Shown: positions 33,058 to 41,627, numbered from the stretch's first letter. The stretch: DNA of 64,000 nt from Streptomyces sp. NBRC 110611 (GCF_001590865.1 NZ_BBUY01000006.1:217931-281930); one strand, 5' to 3'. Notes: a model not told the origin generated them from the sequence alone. Numbers and translations are program-made.

Positions 33058-33744
33058 ATGACGTTCGCGGAATCGGCGGCACCCCGCGTCCGGCCGGTCG
33101 ATGATGTACAGATGTCCGACGCCATGTGGATCAAGATCATTGGCACGATCCCCGCCGTTCTGTGGGTCGCCTTCGCCGCCACGGTGTACTTCACGTTACG
33201 CGGGACGATCATCCAGCGTCTGGTTCCTCGATTAACCGCACTGCGTGCTCTGGGAGTTGAGGTCGAGCTCGCCGGTGAGCTGCTCGACCGAGCGCAGGAC
33301 GAGAGCCGGCCCGGCGTCACGGCGACCGCCAGGCGCATGGCGCTGGGCCGGCTGGAGCACGCCGCCGAAGTGCTCCAGGGCGGCAAGGTGTTGTGGGTGG
33401 ACGACCACCCTGAGGGCAATGCCGCTCTCCTGGAGCTCTTCCGTGCCGCCGGCATGCACATCGATATCGCCCTGTCGACCGAGGAAGCCACACCCTGCTT
33501 TCGCCGCACGCCGTACGACATGATCATCAGCGACCTCGACCGGGAAGGCGACCCACAGGCCGGCATCACTATGCTGCGCGTGCTGGAGCGGTACCGGATC
33601 GATGTCCCTGTGCTGATCTACGCAGGGAGGTTCGACCCCGAGAGGGGAGTCGACCGCAGGATCTTCGCCGCCACCACCGCCCCCGTCGAACTGGTCCACT
33701 ACGTCATCGATCTCATGGAGAGGTCCCGCCTCGGTTCATTGTGA
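33058..33744 (+). CDS. Membrane-tethered receiver-domain protein
   Basis: A 228-residue protein with one N-terminal TM (about residues 20-46, KIIGTIPAVLWVAFAATVYF) followed by a helical linker and a response-regulator-like domain from about residue 110. The acid pair is in VLWVDDHPEGN and the expected phospho-acceptor Asp is in MIISDLDREGD near residue 159. The conserved lysine of true receivers is not obvious in PVLIYAGRFD. There is no output domain after it. ATG 33058 has GGAGG at 7 nt; an overlapping TTG at 33055 is also in frame. It follows the P450 by 39 bp. The role may be a membrane-localised phospho-sink or a pseudo-receiver; unknown. Confidence 0.7.
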   Translation: MTFAESAAPRVRPVDDVQMSDAMWIKIIGTIPAVLWVAFAATVYFTLRGTIIQRLVPRLTALRALGVEVELAGELLDRAQDESRPGVTATARRMALGRLEHAAEVLQGGKVLWVDDHPEGNAALLELFRAAGMHIDIALSTEEATPCFRRTPYDMIISDLDREGDPQAGITMLRVLERYRIDVPVLIYAGRFDPERGVDRRIFAATTAPVELVHYVIDLMERSRLGSL

Positions 33745-33809
33745 TCGCGGGGGGGGGCTGTGCGGCAGCCGCCATGACGACCCGCCATGGCCCCCGGAGG
33801 GCTACTGAC

Positions 33810-34988
33810 CTAGACCGACTCGAATGTGCGGGCCTGCGGTGATGTCCGGTCGCCTTCCGCCGTGCCGGTCCCGTTGGGCGTGTGGGGCGTGGAGCGCTGG
33901 GCGGGTTTGCGGCGCGGTGTGACATGCCGGCGGACGTCGTCGATGCCTCGGCGCATCGTGGTGCGGAGCCACTTCCCGAAGGGACGTTCGACAAGGCGGT
34001 GAATGAGCCAGGCGGTGGCCAGCATGAGCGCGGTCACCGAGGCCACCAGGACCGGGGCGGGGATGCGGTCCCGATAGTGGTGGATGAGGGTCATACCGAT
34101 GTTCAGGTGGATGAGGTAGAGGGGGTAGGTGAGCGCTCCCGCGGTGGTGAGCCACCGCCACTGGATCCGGTCGAAGGCGCCGAGTGCGATCGCTCCGACG
34201 AGGGCGAAGGCGATGATGATGATCAGGCGGGCGGGCCAGGTGGGCAGGGCGTCCACGGCGGCCTCGCCGAGGTTGGTGGCCAGGCGGTAGTCGATATAGC
34301 GCTGGGCGAGCAACAGCTGCAGGATCACGATCGCCCACAGGACCGCGTTGGACCGGTGACGGTACATCAGGTAGAAAGCGATGCCCGCGATGAAGAACGG
34401 TGCGTACTGCGGCATGGCGAACGCGGTGATCAGGGGGGTCTTCAGGACCGGCGCGAGGGCGGCGGCCGCGGTCCACACTCCGCACAGGATCAGGCAGTTG
34501 CGGTAGGTGACGCCGAACAGCATGACCACAGCCATGATCAGGTAGAACTTGAGCTCCACGAAGAGCGTCCAGTACACCGGGTCGACGTCGGGCGTCTCAT
34601 TGCCGCCCTGCAGCATGGTCAGATTGGTGATGACCGTGTCCCAGCTGCTGGGGGAAGCGGCCTCCGGCCAGAGCTTCACCACCACCGTGGTGAGCAGGAG
34701 GCCTGCCCAGTAGGCGGGGAACAGGCGTGAGACGCGGGAGACGGCGAACTCGCCCACCGTACGGCCCCATACGCTCATGCAGATGACGAAGCCGCTGATC
34801 AGGAAGAAGACCTCCACCCCGAGCCACCCGTACTGGGCTGCGTGGTGGGCGGTCGGAAAGATCGTGTCCGGGCCATGGCCCCATGGCCGGGCCAGGGCGA
34901 TGTAGTGGTAGAAGACCACCATCAGTGCGGCCAGCAGCCGCAGCCCGTCAAGTGTGGCCAGCCTGTTCCCCGAGCGGCGCTCGGCCAT
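33810..34988 (-). CDS. Acyltransferase 3 (OafA/YrhL-like) membrane protein
   Basis: A 392-residue, roughly ten-TM acyltransferase that would O-acylate a cell-surface sugar or a secondary metabolite. The family N-terminus LATLDGLRLLAALMVVFYHY with the active histidine is intact, followed by YGWLGVEVFFLISGFVICMS and FAVSRVSRLFPAYW. The last 50 residues are a polar cytoplasmic tail (TPRRKPAQRSTPHTPNGTG). Start ATG 34988 has GGAGG at 8 nt. A TTGCGT-N17-ATACGC promoter at 35052-35024 (minus strand) lies inside a 10-bp inverted repeat, hinting at repression. Substrate unknown. Confidence 0.88.
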   Translation of the reverse strand: MAERRSGNRLATLDGLRLLAALMVVFYHYIALARPWGHGPDTIFPTAHHAAQYGWLGVEVFFLISGFVICMSVWGRTVGEFAVSRVSRLFPAYWAGLLLTTVVVKLWPEAASPSSWDTVITNLTMLQGGNETPDVDPVYWTLFVELKFYLIMAVVMLFGVTYRNCLILCGVWTAAAALAPVLKTPLITAFAMPQYAPFFIAGIAFYLMYRHRSNAVLWAIVILQLLLAQRYIDYRLATNLGEAAVDALPTWPARLIIIIAFALVGAIALGAFDRIQWRWLTTAGALTYPLYLIHLNIGMTLIHHYRDRIPAPVLVASVTALMLATAWLIHRLVERPFGKWLRTTMRRGIDDVRRHVTPRRKPAQRSTPHTPNGTGTAEGDRTSPQARTFESV

Positions 34989-35398
34989 CGTGCAACCCTC
35001 CAAGCGCCCGGGTCAGGAGCGCTGCGTATCGGAAGTTGCTCACAGGACGCAAAGAACCTATGAGCAACTTGTGCGCCGTTCAAGTGGTCACGGCAGGTGA
35101 ACGGCCGGCCCTGCGGCGGGTGGCGATACCCACGGTCGGGATCACGAGCGAGAGCCCGGCTGTTTCGGCCGGGCCCGCGGACAGCTGCCCCCCTCCTCCC
35201 TATCAGCCGAGGCGCACCACGCGGGAAACTTCAGCCGCGTCCGGCGCAAACCCGTGCCGCACGCCCCTGCGGCACGACCGCCATAACCCCCCTGCAACCC
35301 CCACAACCCCCTCAAACCGGCGCTCCCCACCGGGGGGGGGGACGGTGTCGCAAGTCCAGCGCCGCCCCTCCCGTACAGGCTGTCACCCGTACAGACTG
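34989..35398. promoter_or_regulatory. Intergenic region: regulated acyltransferase promoter and G-run
   Basis: 410 bp without a gene. On the minus strand TTGCGT (35052-35047), 17 bp, ATACGC (35029-35024) looks like the acyltransferase promoter. AAGTTGCTCA (35033-35042) and TGAGCAACTT (35061-35070) form a perfect 10-bp inverted repeat around the -35 box, a good operator candidate. Further right are CA-rich short repeats (about 35280-35320) and a run of ten G at 35332-35341. Nothing coding is supported. Confidence 0.5.
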
Positions 35399-36613
35399 TC
35401 AGCCGCGTCCAGTGAATTTCTGGCCGACCCCGAGCCGGCGCAGGTTGGCGAGGACCTGCGGATCCTGCGCGTCGAGCCAGTCGCAGAGCTGCCGGAAGGA
35501 GACCATCCGGACGTCCTTGTGCTTGCTGTCGGCGATGTGCTTGATCGTCTCCTCGATGGCATCCATGTAGATGCCGCCGTTCCACTGCTCGAAGTGGTTG
35601 CCGATGAAGAGCGGGGCGCGATTGGTCTCGTACGCGCGCTGGAAGCCGCTGATGTAGGCGTCCGTGGCCTGCTTGCGCCAGCGCGGGTAGTTGGCCGGCG
35701 GGCCCTTGGTGGAGTTCTTGGACTGGTTGTACATCATGTTGAAGTCCATCGAGAGGACATCGGAGGAGAGGCCGGGGAACGGTACCCCCTGGAGTGGGAA
35801 GTTCCACAGGCCCTGCTTCTTGTCGGGCCAGACCTGGAGGCCGCCGGGGGAGCTGGCGTCGTACCGCCAGCCGCGCTTCTTCGCGGTCGGCAGCAGGTTG
35901 TCCTGACCCTTCAGGCAGGGCGTACGGCCGCCGACCAGCTCCTTGGTGTAGTCGAAAGGCAGCGGTTCGAGGTCGGTGAAGCCGGTGTTCGTACGCCACT
36001 TGGTGACGAAGTCCACGGCCTGGTCGATCTCGGAGTCCCACTGCGCGGGGGTCCAGTGCTCGACCGAACCCTTGCCGTCGCAGAAGTGGCCGTTGAAGTG
36101 GGTGCCTATCTCGTGGCCTGCCAGCCAGGCCGCGCGCAGGTTCTTCAGCGTCTCCCTGATGTGGGCATCGGTGAGGTAGCCGATGGCGGAGGCGCCGACG
36201 GGGTTGTTCGGCGGCCGGTACAGCCGTTTCTTCGACTCGGGCAGCAGGTACAGCCCGGAGAGGAAGAAGGTCATCGAGGCGTTGTGGTCGCGGGCGACCT
36301 TGAGGAACCGCGGGAAGAGGCCGTTGCCCACCTCGCCCGCCCCGTCCCACGAGAAGACCACGAACTGCGGCGGTTTCTGGCCGGGCGCCAGCCGCTCCGG
36401 CTGGGGCGGCTGCTTCGGCTGCTTGCCGGTGTACGCGGTCGAGCCGTCGCCGATCGGCTTCGCCTTCTCCGTCTGCCCGGGCTTGGCCGCGACCTTGTCG
36501 GCGTCCGACGTCCCGGAGAAGGAACAACCGGCGGAGAGCGCTGCTGCCGCTCCTGCTCCTATCCCGAGTCCGAGCATGCCCCGTCGGCTGAGTTCGCGCA
36601 CGGCGTCCCCCAT
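35399..36613 (-). CDS. Polysaccharide-deacetylase-like predicted lipoprotein
   Basis: A 404-residue exported protein. The N-terminus combines a twin-arginine-like SRRGMLGLGIG with the lipobox ALSAGCSF, so the mature protein is probably lipid-anchored outside the membrane. The body resembles the NodB-type carbohydrate esterase barrel: FVVFSWDGAGE holds an acidic residue in the position of the first motif, and GHEIGTHFNGHFC gives the metal-type HxxxH-like spacing. The second Asp of the canonical TFDD motif is replaced (SWDG), so catalytic activity is uncertain. ATG 36613 begins MGDAVRELSRRG. It stands alone; the acyltransferase and this protein are on the same strand but 410 bp apart. Confidence 0.75.
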   Translation of the reverse strand: MGDAVRELSRRGMLGLGIGAGAAAALSAGCSFSGTSDADKVAAKPGQTEKAKPIGDGSTAYTGKQPKQPPQPERLAPGQKPPQFVVFSWDGAGEVGNGLFPRFLKVARDHNASMTFFLSGLYLLPESKKRLYRPPNNPVGASAIGYLTDAHIRETLKNLRAAWLAGHEIGTHFNGHFCDGKGSVEHWTPAQWDSEIDQAVDFVTKWRTNTGFTDLEPLPFDYTKELVGGRTPCLKGQDNLLPTAKKRGWRYDASSPGGLQVWPDKKQGLWNFPLQGVPFPGLSSDVLSMDFNMMYNQSKNSTKGPPANYPRWRKQATDAYISGFQRAYETNRAPLFIGNHFEQWNGGIYMDAIEETIKHIADSKHKDVRMVSFRQLCDWLDAQDPQVLANLRRLGVGQKFTGRG

Positions 36614-36775
36614 CGCATTCGTTTGGCCTGAAGTCGTCGCAGGTTGCCCAGTGAGAGGGGGGAACGGATGCCCGGGTTCCGCCGCGACGGGGAAAAGTCA
36701 CGGGCCGGACGGAGGGTCCACGGCTGGTCGACGCAGGGTGGCCGACGCGGCGCCGGAGGGTCGCGAAGCGATTAC

Positions 36776-37372
36776 CTATCGGCTGTGCGCTGCTCGTGGG
36801 CCCTGCGCAGGTGTGCCGGGCGGAGGGGGCTGGGTCTGCTTGCGGCGGCGGTGGGCTGCCACCCGTGCGCGCGAGGCGCAGGTGCTGGAGCAGTAGCGGC
36901 GAGGGCTGCCGGGGCCGGTGCCGAGGTAGAAGCGCCGGCAGCGCGGGGCGGCGCACTCGCCCCAGGGCACGCGGCCGTGCTCGGTGAGGATCTGGGCCAG
37001 GGCCAGGGCGCCGGCGGCGAGGAACCAGTTGTCCCAGGTGGCGTTGTCGCCGCGGTCGACGTGGAGGTGCCAGGGGTGGCCGCCGTGACGGGACAGGCGG
37101 GGCACTGCGGCGTGTTCGGCCAGGAGGGCGTTGAGGGCGAGGGCGGCTCGCTCCGTATCGGTTTCGGCGAGGATCCCGGACATCCGGATGACGGCGCCCC
37201 GCAGCGCCTGGGCATCGTCGTCGGAGAACGCCGCTCCGGTCAGGTCGTCCTGGTCTTCGCCGTGGCGTGCGAGCAGGTGCATCAGGTCGGCGCGGGGCAG
37301 GCCGGGGTCGTCCCGCAGTGCGTTGGCGAGGTCGACCAGGCGCTGGGCGGGCTGAAACCCCTGTCGGCTCAC
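36776..37372 (-). CDS. CGNR zinc-finger (ABATE) family protein, second paralogue
   Basis: A 198-residue protein of the same class as the gene at 24850-25419. The N-terminal domain (QRLVDLANALRDDPGL) leads to a C-terminal zinc finger with CAAPRCRRFYLGTGPGSPRR and YCSSTCASRARVAAHRRRK. Start GTG 37372 has AGGGGG at 5 nt. An in-frame ATG at 37432 lies just after TGTAAT, so a longer leaderless form is conceivable. The leader contains short repeats GGCAGAACAAGG-like (37380-37410). Unlike the first paralogue it has no adjacent transporter; its divergent neighbour is the lipoprotein-kinase pair. Probable transcription factor, target unknown. Confidence 0.75.
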   Translation of the reverse strand: MSRQGFQPAQRLVDLANALRDDPGLPRADLMHLLARHGEDQDDLTGAAFSDDDAQALRGAVIRMSGILAETDTERAALALNALLAEHAAVPRLSRHGGHPWHLHVDRGDNATWDNWFLAAGALALAQILTEHGRVPWGECAAPRCRRFYLGTGPGSPRRYCSSTCASRARVAAHRRRKQTQPPPPGTPAQGPRAAHSR

Positions 37373-37655
37373 GGCGACCCCCTTGTTCTGCCTGGTTCTG
37401 CCTTGTCCGCCTTGTTCTGTGCTGTCGTGCATTACACCGCACCGGCAGCGGGAGCCTGCTGTGTCGCAGGCTTCCGGCGCCCGCAACGCGCTTCCCCGTC
37501 GAGCGGAATATCCCTGATGTACGGTCTGGTGGTATTACCCGGGAGCGGTGAGCCGATGATGAGCTGGTCGTCGACGGTATCGGCGAAGATGTCGGCGCAT
37601 CCCGTGACGGCTGGAACCCCGACGGCTGGAAGACGTCTTGTCCCCTGTGAACACC

Positions 37656-38348
37656 ATGTCCCTGCGACGCCGCTCCCGCTTGGCGGGCGTGGCCGCACTG
37701 CTGGTGGCCGCCGTGTCGGCAGCCGGGTGTGCCGGTGGCGGGGGAGCGGTGAGCGCTGTGTCCGCCCCGGCCCTGGCCGGACCGAAGCGGTTGTGGTCCG
37801 ACCGTCCCGTGATGCCCCCGCCCTCTCCCGAACCCGTCCAGCCGGCGGAAGAGCCGGTCCGGCTCCGCGGGATCCCCGGTGCCGCCGCCGGCATCCGCGC
37901 GGTGAACCCGGCCGATGTGGTCGCGGCCGACTACCGGGCCCAGCGGCCGCCGGAGGACTCGTACGAGCCCGGCGCGGCAGTCGTCAGCAAGATCCGCGGG
38001 TGTACGGCCGGGAAGCCGGACTGTCCGCTGCGTGCGCCCGTCTACCAGGACCTGACCGGCGACGGCGAGGAGGAGCTGATCCTGGCCGTCGACGCGTCCC
38101 CGGGCACGCTGACGCTGCGCGTGTACGCCCTCCTCGACGGGGTGGTCACCCGCGTCCTGAACGCCGTGCACAGTCCGTTCTCGGTGGAGGTGGCGGGCCG
38201 CGACCTGATCGTGCGGGAGCCGATCGCGTCCCAGGGAGGGTACGAGGTGCGCACGGTCTACTCCTGGGATGCCGGCACCCGTACCTTGGTCCAGCGCACC
38301 GCTGAGGTCCGCCAGGTCCCGGCCGGTTCTCCGGGGGCTCGGCGATGA
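37656..38348 (+). CDS. Predicted lipoprotein coupled to a sensor kinase
   Basis: A 230-residue exported protein. The signal is RRRSRLAGVAALLVAAVSAAG with the lipobox cysteine (SAAGCAG) near residue 24. The mature part begins with a proline-rich linker (PPPSPEPVQPAEEP) and ends in a small beta domain with LTGDGEEELILAVDA, reminiscent of FG-GAP/VCBS-like repeats. The stop overlaps the histidine-kinase ATG (ATGA), so the two are made together, and the lipoprotein may feed a cell-surface signal to the kinase, as CseA does in the SigE-CseABC system; that comparison is by layout only. Starts at TTG 37638 and GTG 37647 are possible. Confidence 0.72.
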   Translation: MSLRRRSRLAGVAALLVAAVSAAGCAGGGGAVSAVSAPALAGPKRLWSDRPVMPPPSPEPVQPAEEPVRLRGIPGAAAGIRAVNPADVVAADYRAQRPPEDSYEPGAAVVSKIRGCTAGKPDCPLRAPVYQDLTGDGEEELILAVDASPGTLTLRVYALLDGVVTRVLNAVHSPFSVEVAGRDLIVREPIASQGGYEVRTVYSWDAGTRTLVQRTAEVRQVPAGSPGARR

Positions 38349-39784
38349 GCGGCGGCCGACGGCGTACGGGCGGCCTGCCGCGGTGGCCATGGGGCTCGCG
38401 GTCCCGGGATGCGGGAGGCTCGCGGTCCCGGGATGCGGAAGGTTCGCGGTCCCGGGGCGCGAGAGGCACGCGATTCCGGGGTGCGGCCGGTACGCGATTC
38501 CGAGCCGCGCGGGCCAGGGGGGTCTGGCTGCGGACGCTGTCCGGGAAGTTCTCCCTCTTCCTCGTCGCCACCTGCTGTGTCGTCGCGCTGGCCATCGGCG
38601 TCCTGGTGCACGTCCTGGTGAGCCGGCAGGTCGTCGACAACGCGCGCACCGAGGCGCTGCGCCGCCTCGACTCCGCGGCCCGCTCCTACGTCGCCGGGGA
38701 GCCGCTGCCCGGTGATGCCGCCGTGGACCCTCCGCAGCTCCCGCGTCCGCTGCGCGAGCGGGCGCTGCACGGTGCGCGCGGCACCCAGCTGGGCGAGTTC
38801 GAGGAGGTGCCCACGATGTGGGCCGCCGTCGGCGCGGACGACAAGGTCCTGGCCGCCCGTTTCGACTACCGCCCCAGTGCGCGGACCCTCGACGGGCTCG
38901 ACCGGGCGATCGTGATCTCGGCGGGCGCGGCCATCACCGGCACACTCCTGGCCGGGCTGTTCGCGGTCTCCCGCGTCACGCGCAGACTGCACCACACCGC
39001 CGCCGTGGCCGACCGGATCAACGAGGGCGACCTGGACGCCCGGGTCGCCGACCCGGAATCCACGCGTGACGCCCGCTATCAGGACGAGGTCGCTGCGGTC
39101 TCCCGCGCCCTGGACGCGATGGCCGCCACCTTGCAGCGCAAGCTGCACAGCGAGCAGCGGTTCACCGCCGATGTGGCCCATGAGCTGCGGACCCCGCTCG
39201 CCGGGCTGCAGGCGTCCGCCGATCTGCTGCCGCCGGGCCGCCCCACCGAGCTGGTCCGCGACCGGGTGCAGGCGCTGCGCCGCCTCACCGAGGATCTGCT
39301 GGAGATCTCCCGGCTGGACTCCGACACCGAGCGGGCCGATCTCGCCGCCCACGATCTGGGAGAGCTGGCCCGGCAGACGGTACGGGCCAGTGGGCTCGAG
39401 GTCGAGGTCGTCGTCGTACACGACCAGTGCGTGGTCACCGACCGGCGGCGGCTGGAGCGCGTACTGGGCAATCTCCTCGCCAACGCCCACCGGCACGGCC
39501 GCCCGCCCGTGTCCCTGACGGTGGACGGCCTGGTCCTCACGGTCCGCGACCACGGCGACGGGTACCCCGATTCCCTCCTCACGGAGGGACCGCAGCGCTT
39601 CCGCACCGAACCCCGCCGCAGTGGCGGCGGCAAGGGCCACGGCCTGGGGCTGACCATCGCCCTGGGCCAGGCCCGGATCATCCAGGCCGACCTGTCCTTC
39701 GCGAACGCACCCGACGGGGGCGGCGCCGTGACCACCCTCACCCTGCCCGCCGCCTGCGCCCTGCCGGACCCCGGACCGCTCTAA
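38345..39784 (+). CDS. Sensor histidine kinase without adjacent response regulator
   Basis: A 479-residue membrane kinase. The order is an Arg/Ser-rich N-terminal repeat (residues 17-56), TM1 (about 69-92), an extracytoplasmic loop of about 95 residues, TM2 (about 188-210), HAMP (VADRINEGDLDARV), H-box FTADVAHELRTPL with His279, N-box RVLGNLLANAHRHG, G1 VRDHGDGYP and G2 GGGKGHGLGLTIA. All catalytic motifs appear intact. No response regulator is encoded on either side, so the partner is elsewhere or is the receiver protein at 33058, which is speculation. ATG 38345 overlaps the lipoprotein stop. Confidence 0.88.
   Translation: MSGGRRRTGGLPRWPWGSRSRDAGGSRSRDAEGSRSRGARGTRFRGAAGTRFRAARARGVWLRTLSGKFSLFLVATCCVVALAIGVLVHVLVSRQVVDNARTEALRRLDSAARSYVAGEPLPGDAAVDPPQLPRPLRERALHGARGTQLGEFEEVPTMWAAVGADDKVLAARFDYRPSARTLDGLDRAIVISAGAAITGTLLAGLFAVSRVTRRLHHTAAVADRINEGDLDARVADPESTRDARYQDEVAAVSRALDAMAATLQRKLHSEQRFTADVAHELRTPLAGLQASADLLPPGRPTELVRDRVQALRRLTEDLLEISRLDSDTERADLAAHDLGELARQTVRASGLEVEVVVVHDQCVVTDRRRLERVLGNLLANAHRHGRPPVSLTVDGLVLTVRDHGDGYPDSLLTEGPQRFRTEPRRSGGGKGHGLGLTIALGQARIIQADLSFANAPDGGGAVTTLTLPAACALPDPGPL
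38394..38513. repeat. Five 24-bp tandem repeats encoding the kinase N-terminus
   Basis: Units start at 38394, 38418, 38442, 38466 and 38490, each G(C/T)(T/A)CGCG(G/A)T(C/T)CC... and 24 bp long. Units 1-2 differ at one base; units 4-5 are more diverged. They encode SRSRDAGG, SRSRDAEG, SRSRGARG, TRFRGAAG and TRFRAARA. Confidence 0.9.
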
Positions 39785-40140
39785 GGAGCACGGGCCCGGC
39801 AACTGCCACGCCGAACTGATCATCCATGCGCCCGTACTGATCATCCATGCGCCCGTCGAGCGCGCCGCCGAGACCGTCCCGCACCCGCGAAGGATCGCCG
39901 AGCGGGCCCTCGGGGCCAGGGCTGCGGGTCTGCTTGCAGATGCCGCCCGGGCCGCGCACGACTGGCCGGGCCGGGACGCAGCGGCCGGGGCAGAGGGAGC
40001 GCGTCTGCCGCTCACTGGCTGAAGTCCACAACCCACCCTGGGCCGACGGCCCGATGCCTGTTAGCATGAGGATTAATTCGATGTTTCACGAACAACGAAT
40101 GAAATTCCACCCACCGACCTGTCCAGCCAGGAGCCAGTTC
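39785..40140. promoter_or_regulatory. Intergenic region before the accessory block, with 21-bp duplication
   Basis: 356 bp with no supported gene. A perfect 21-bp tandem duplication occupies 39815-39835 and 39836-39856 (unit begins ACTGATCATCCATGCG). The middle is GC-rich without clear structure. The last 80 bp become AT-rich (TTAGCATGAGGATTAATTCG) and contain the palindrome at 40076-40100, marking the likely promoter of the downstream genes. Confidence 0.6.
40076..40100. promoter_or_regulatory. 25-bp operator-like palindrome
   Basis: Arms ATTCGATGTT (40076-40085) and AACAACGAAT (40091-40100) match at 9 of 10 positions across a TCACG spacer. It overlaps an AT-rich stretch 40-65 bp before the start of the prenyltransferase-like gene, where a promoter is expected. 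The shape fits a dimeric TetR- or ArsR-like regulator; the ArsR-type gene at 44898 is the nearest candidate. Confidence 0.55.
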
Positions 40141-41627
40141 ATGAGTCCGCCTTCCCTGCGCGCCTTCGTCCTGCAGCAGGTCCTGGACGACCATGCCCGT
40201 GTCCCCGCAGTCATCGGGCGGGACGCGGGCGATGTGATCACCCCGGATCGCACCTTGCGCGATGCCGCACTCGCCCTGCTCGTGCTGCCCGGTCCCGGCG
40301 ACCGGGACCTCGCGATCCAACTTCTCGCTTCATTGAGGGAGTTCGACGACTCCGAGTACCCCGGCAGTCACGAGCTCCTCGATGTCACCGGAGCCGCCCA
40401 CCCGGTCGGTGGCGTCCGCACGCCCGCAGATCAGGCACTGGCCGCATGGGCCCTGCACCGGGCGGGCGCCCTGCTCGGCGATGAAGGGCTCGCCGCCGTG
40501 GCACGCGACCGCCTGCGACAGGTCACGGAGGCGGTGACCGAGCACGGCTGGTCGGCGCGCCTCGACCGGACCGGGGCCGTAATCCTGGACGGCGCGAGTC
40601 CGCTGGATCAGGCCGCGGTCCTGGTCCTGGCCGCCGACGCGGTGGATGACGGGGCGCCCGAGTGGTCCGCTTTCCTCGACGCTGCCGCTCTGCATCTGGA
40701 AAGGTACGTCGCCGATGACGGCGTCTGGGCTTGCCTGACCCCGCGCGGCGGACCGGACACCGTGCACGGCCACCGCGTCCGCGCCTCCGCCCTGGCCTGG
40801 TCCGCGTTGCACGAGCGCGGCCGGCCCGCCGGCCCCGGCCGAGCCACCGCGGCCCCAGCCCTTCGACAACGACCTGTCCTGGGTGACGAGCGCGCCGCTG
40901 TCCGATGGTCTCGTCGACATCCCGGGTTATCTGAGCTGGCTGCGGTCGACCGCCTCGGGGCTCGGCTACGGTCTGACTCCGTACCGGGCGCCGCTCAGTC
41001 TCAGGTCCGACCGCACCGCGCAGACGTTCTCCATACTGCACGTGGTCTCCGACCTGTTGGCCCTGGGCGAGCCGGTGCCGGACGTACCGGGCGCGCTCAC
41101 CAGGGTGTTCGCCACTCAGAACCCGGACGGGGGCTTCGGCGAGCAGCCTGGCCTTCCCTCCGAAGCTTTCACGACGTACTGCGCCGTGCTTACGGCGATC
41201 GTGCTGGGCGGTGGCGACCACCCAGCGTTCGACCGCGACGCGTGCGTGGAGTTCGTGCGGGCCTGCCAGCGTCCCGAAGGCGGGTTCGGCAACGCGCCCG
41301 GCTACCCTCCCGACGCCTGGCACTCCCACCTGGCCGCGCTCACGCTGGTCGCGCTCGGCGCCCGGCCGGAGCGCGAGGACGACCTCGTGGCGTTCCTCCT
41401 GAGCTGCCAGAACCCCGACAGGGGCTACGGCAATCTGCCCGGCTCGCCGTCGGACACGTTCGCCACCTTCCGAGTGGTGGACACCCTCGTTGCCTTCGGC
41501 CTTCGTCCGCCGCGCGCGAAACAGACGCGGGCCCTCGGAGACCACCGACGAAGGGTTCATCGCGATCCAGGCCCTCCACATGCTCGAAGGGAAGCTCAAC
41601 CGCTCCTGGGCGGTGATGATGACATGA
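40141..41627 (+). pseudogene. Prenyltransferase/squalene-cyclase-repeat protein with two frameshifts
   Basis: Starts well (ATG 40141, AGGAG at 7 nt: MSPPSLRAFVLQQVLDDHAR) and reads in one frame to about 40820 (RVRASALAWSALHER). Homology-like sequence then continues in the next frame from about 40860 (QPFDNDLSWVTSAPL) through three QW-type repeats (QNPDGGFGEQ, CQRPEGGFGNAPG, CQNPDRGYGNLPG). Near 41510-41540 it moves once more, ending with TTDEGFIAIQALHMLEGK and a TGA at 41625-41627 that overlaps the MFS ATG. Both shifts are in the same sense (+1, or loss of two bases). Intact length would be about 495 residues with an alpha/alpha-barrel terpenoid-enzyme fold. The middle frame is also open into the MFS gene, which can mislead gene callers into a fused product. 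Confidence 0.72.

Noticed and set aside
35142..38390. A 1082-codon open frame on the minus strand
   Set aside because: Its product is Arg/Pro/Gly-rich with no domain pattern, and it covers four well-supported genes in other frames. It is a high-GC shadow.
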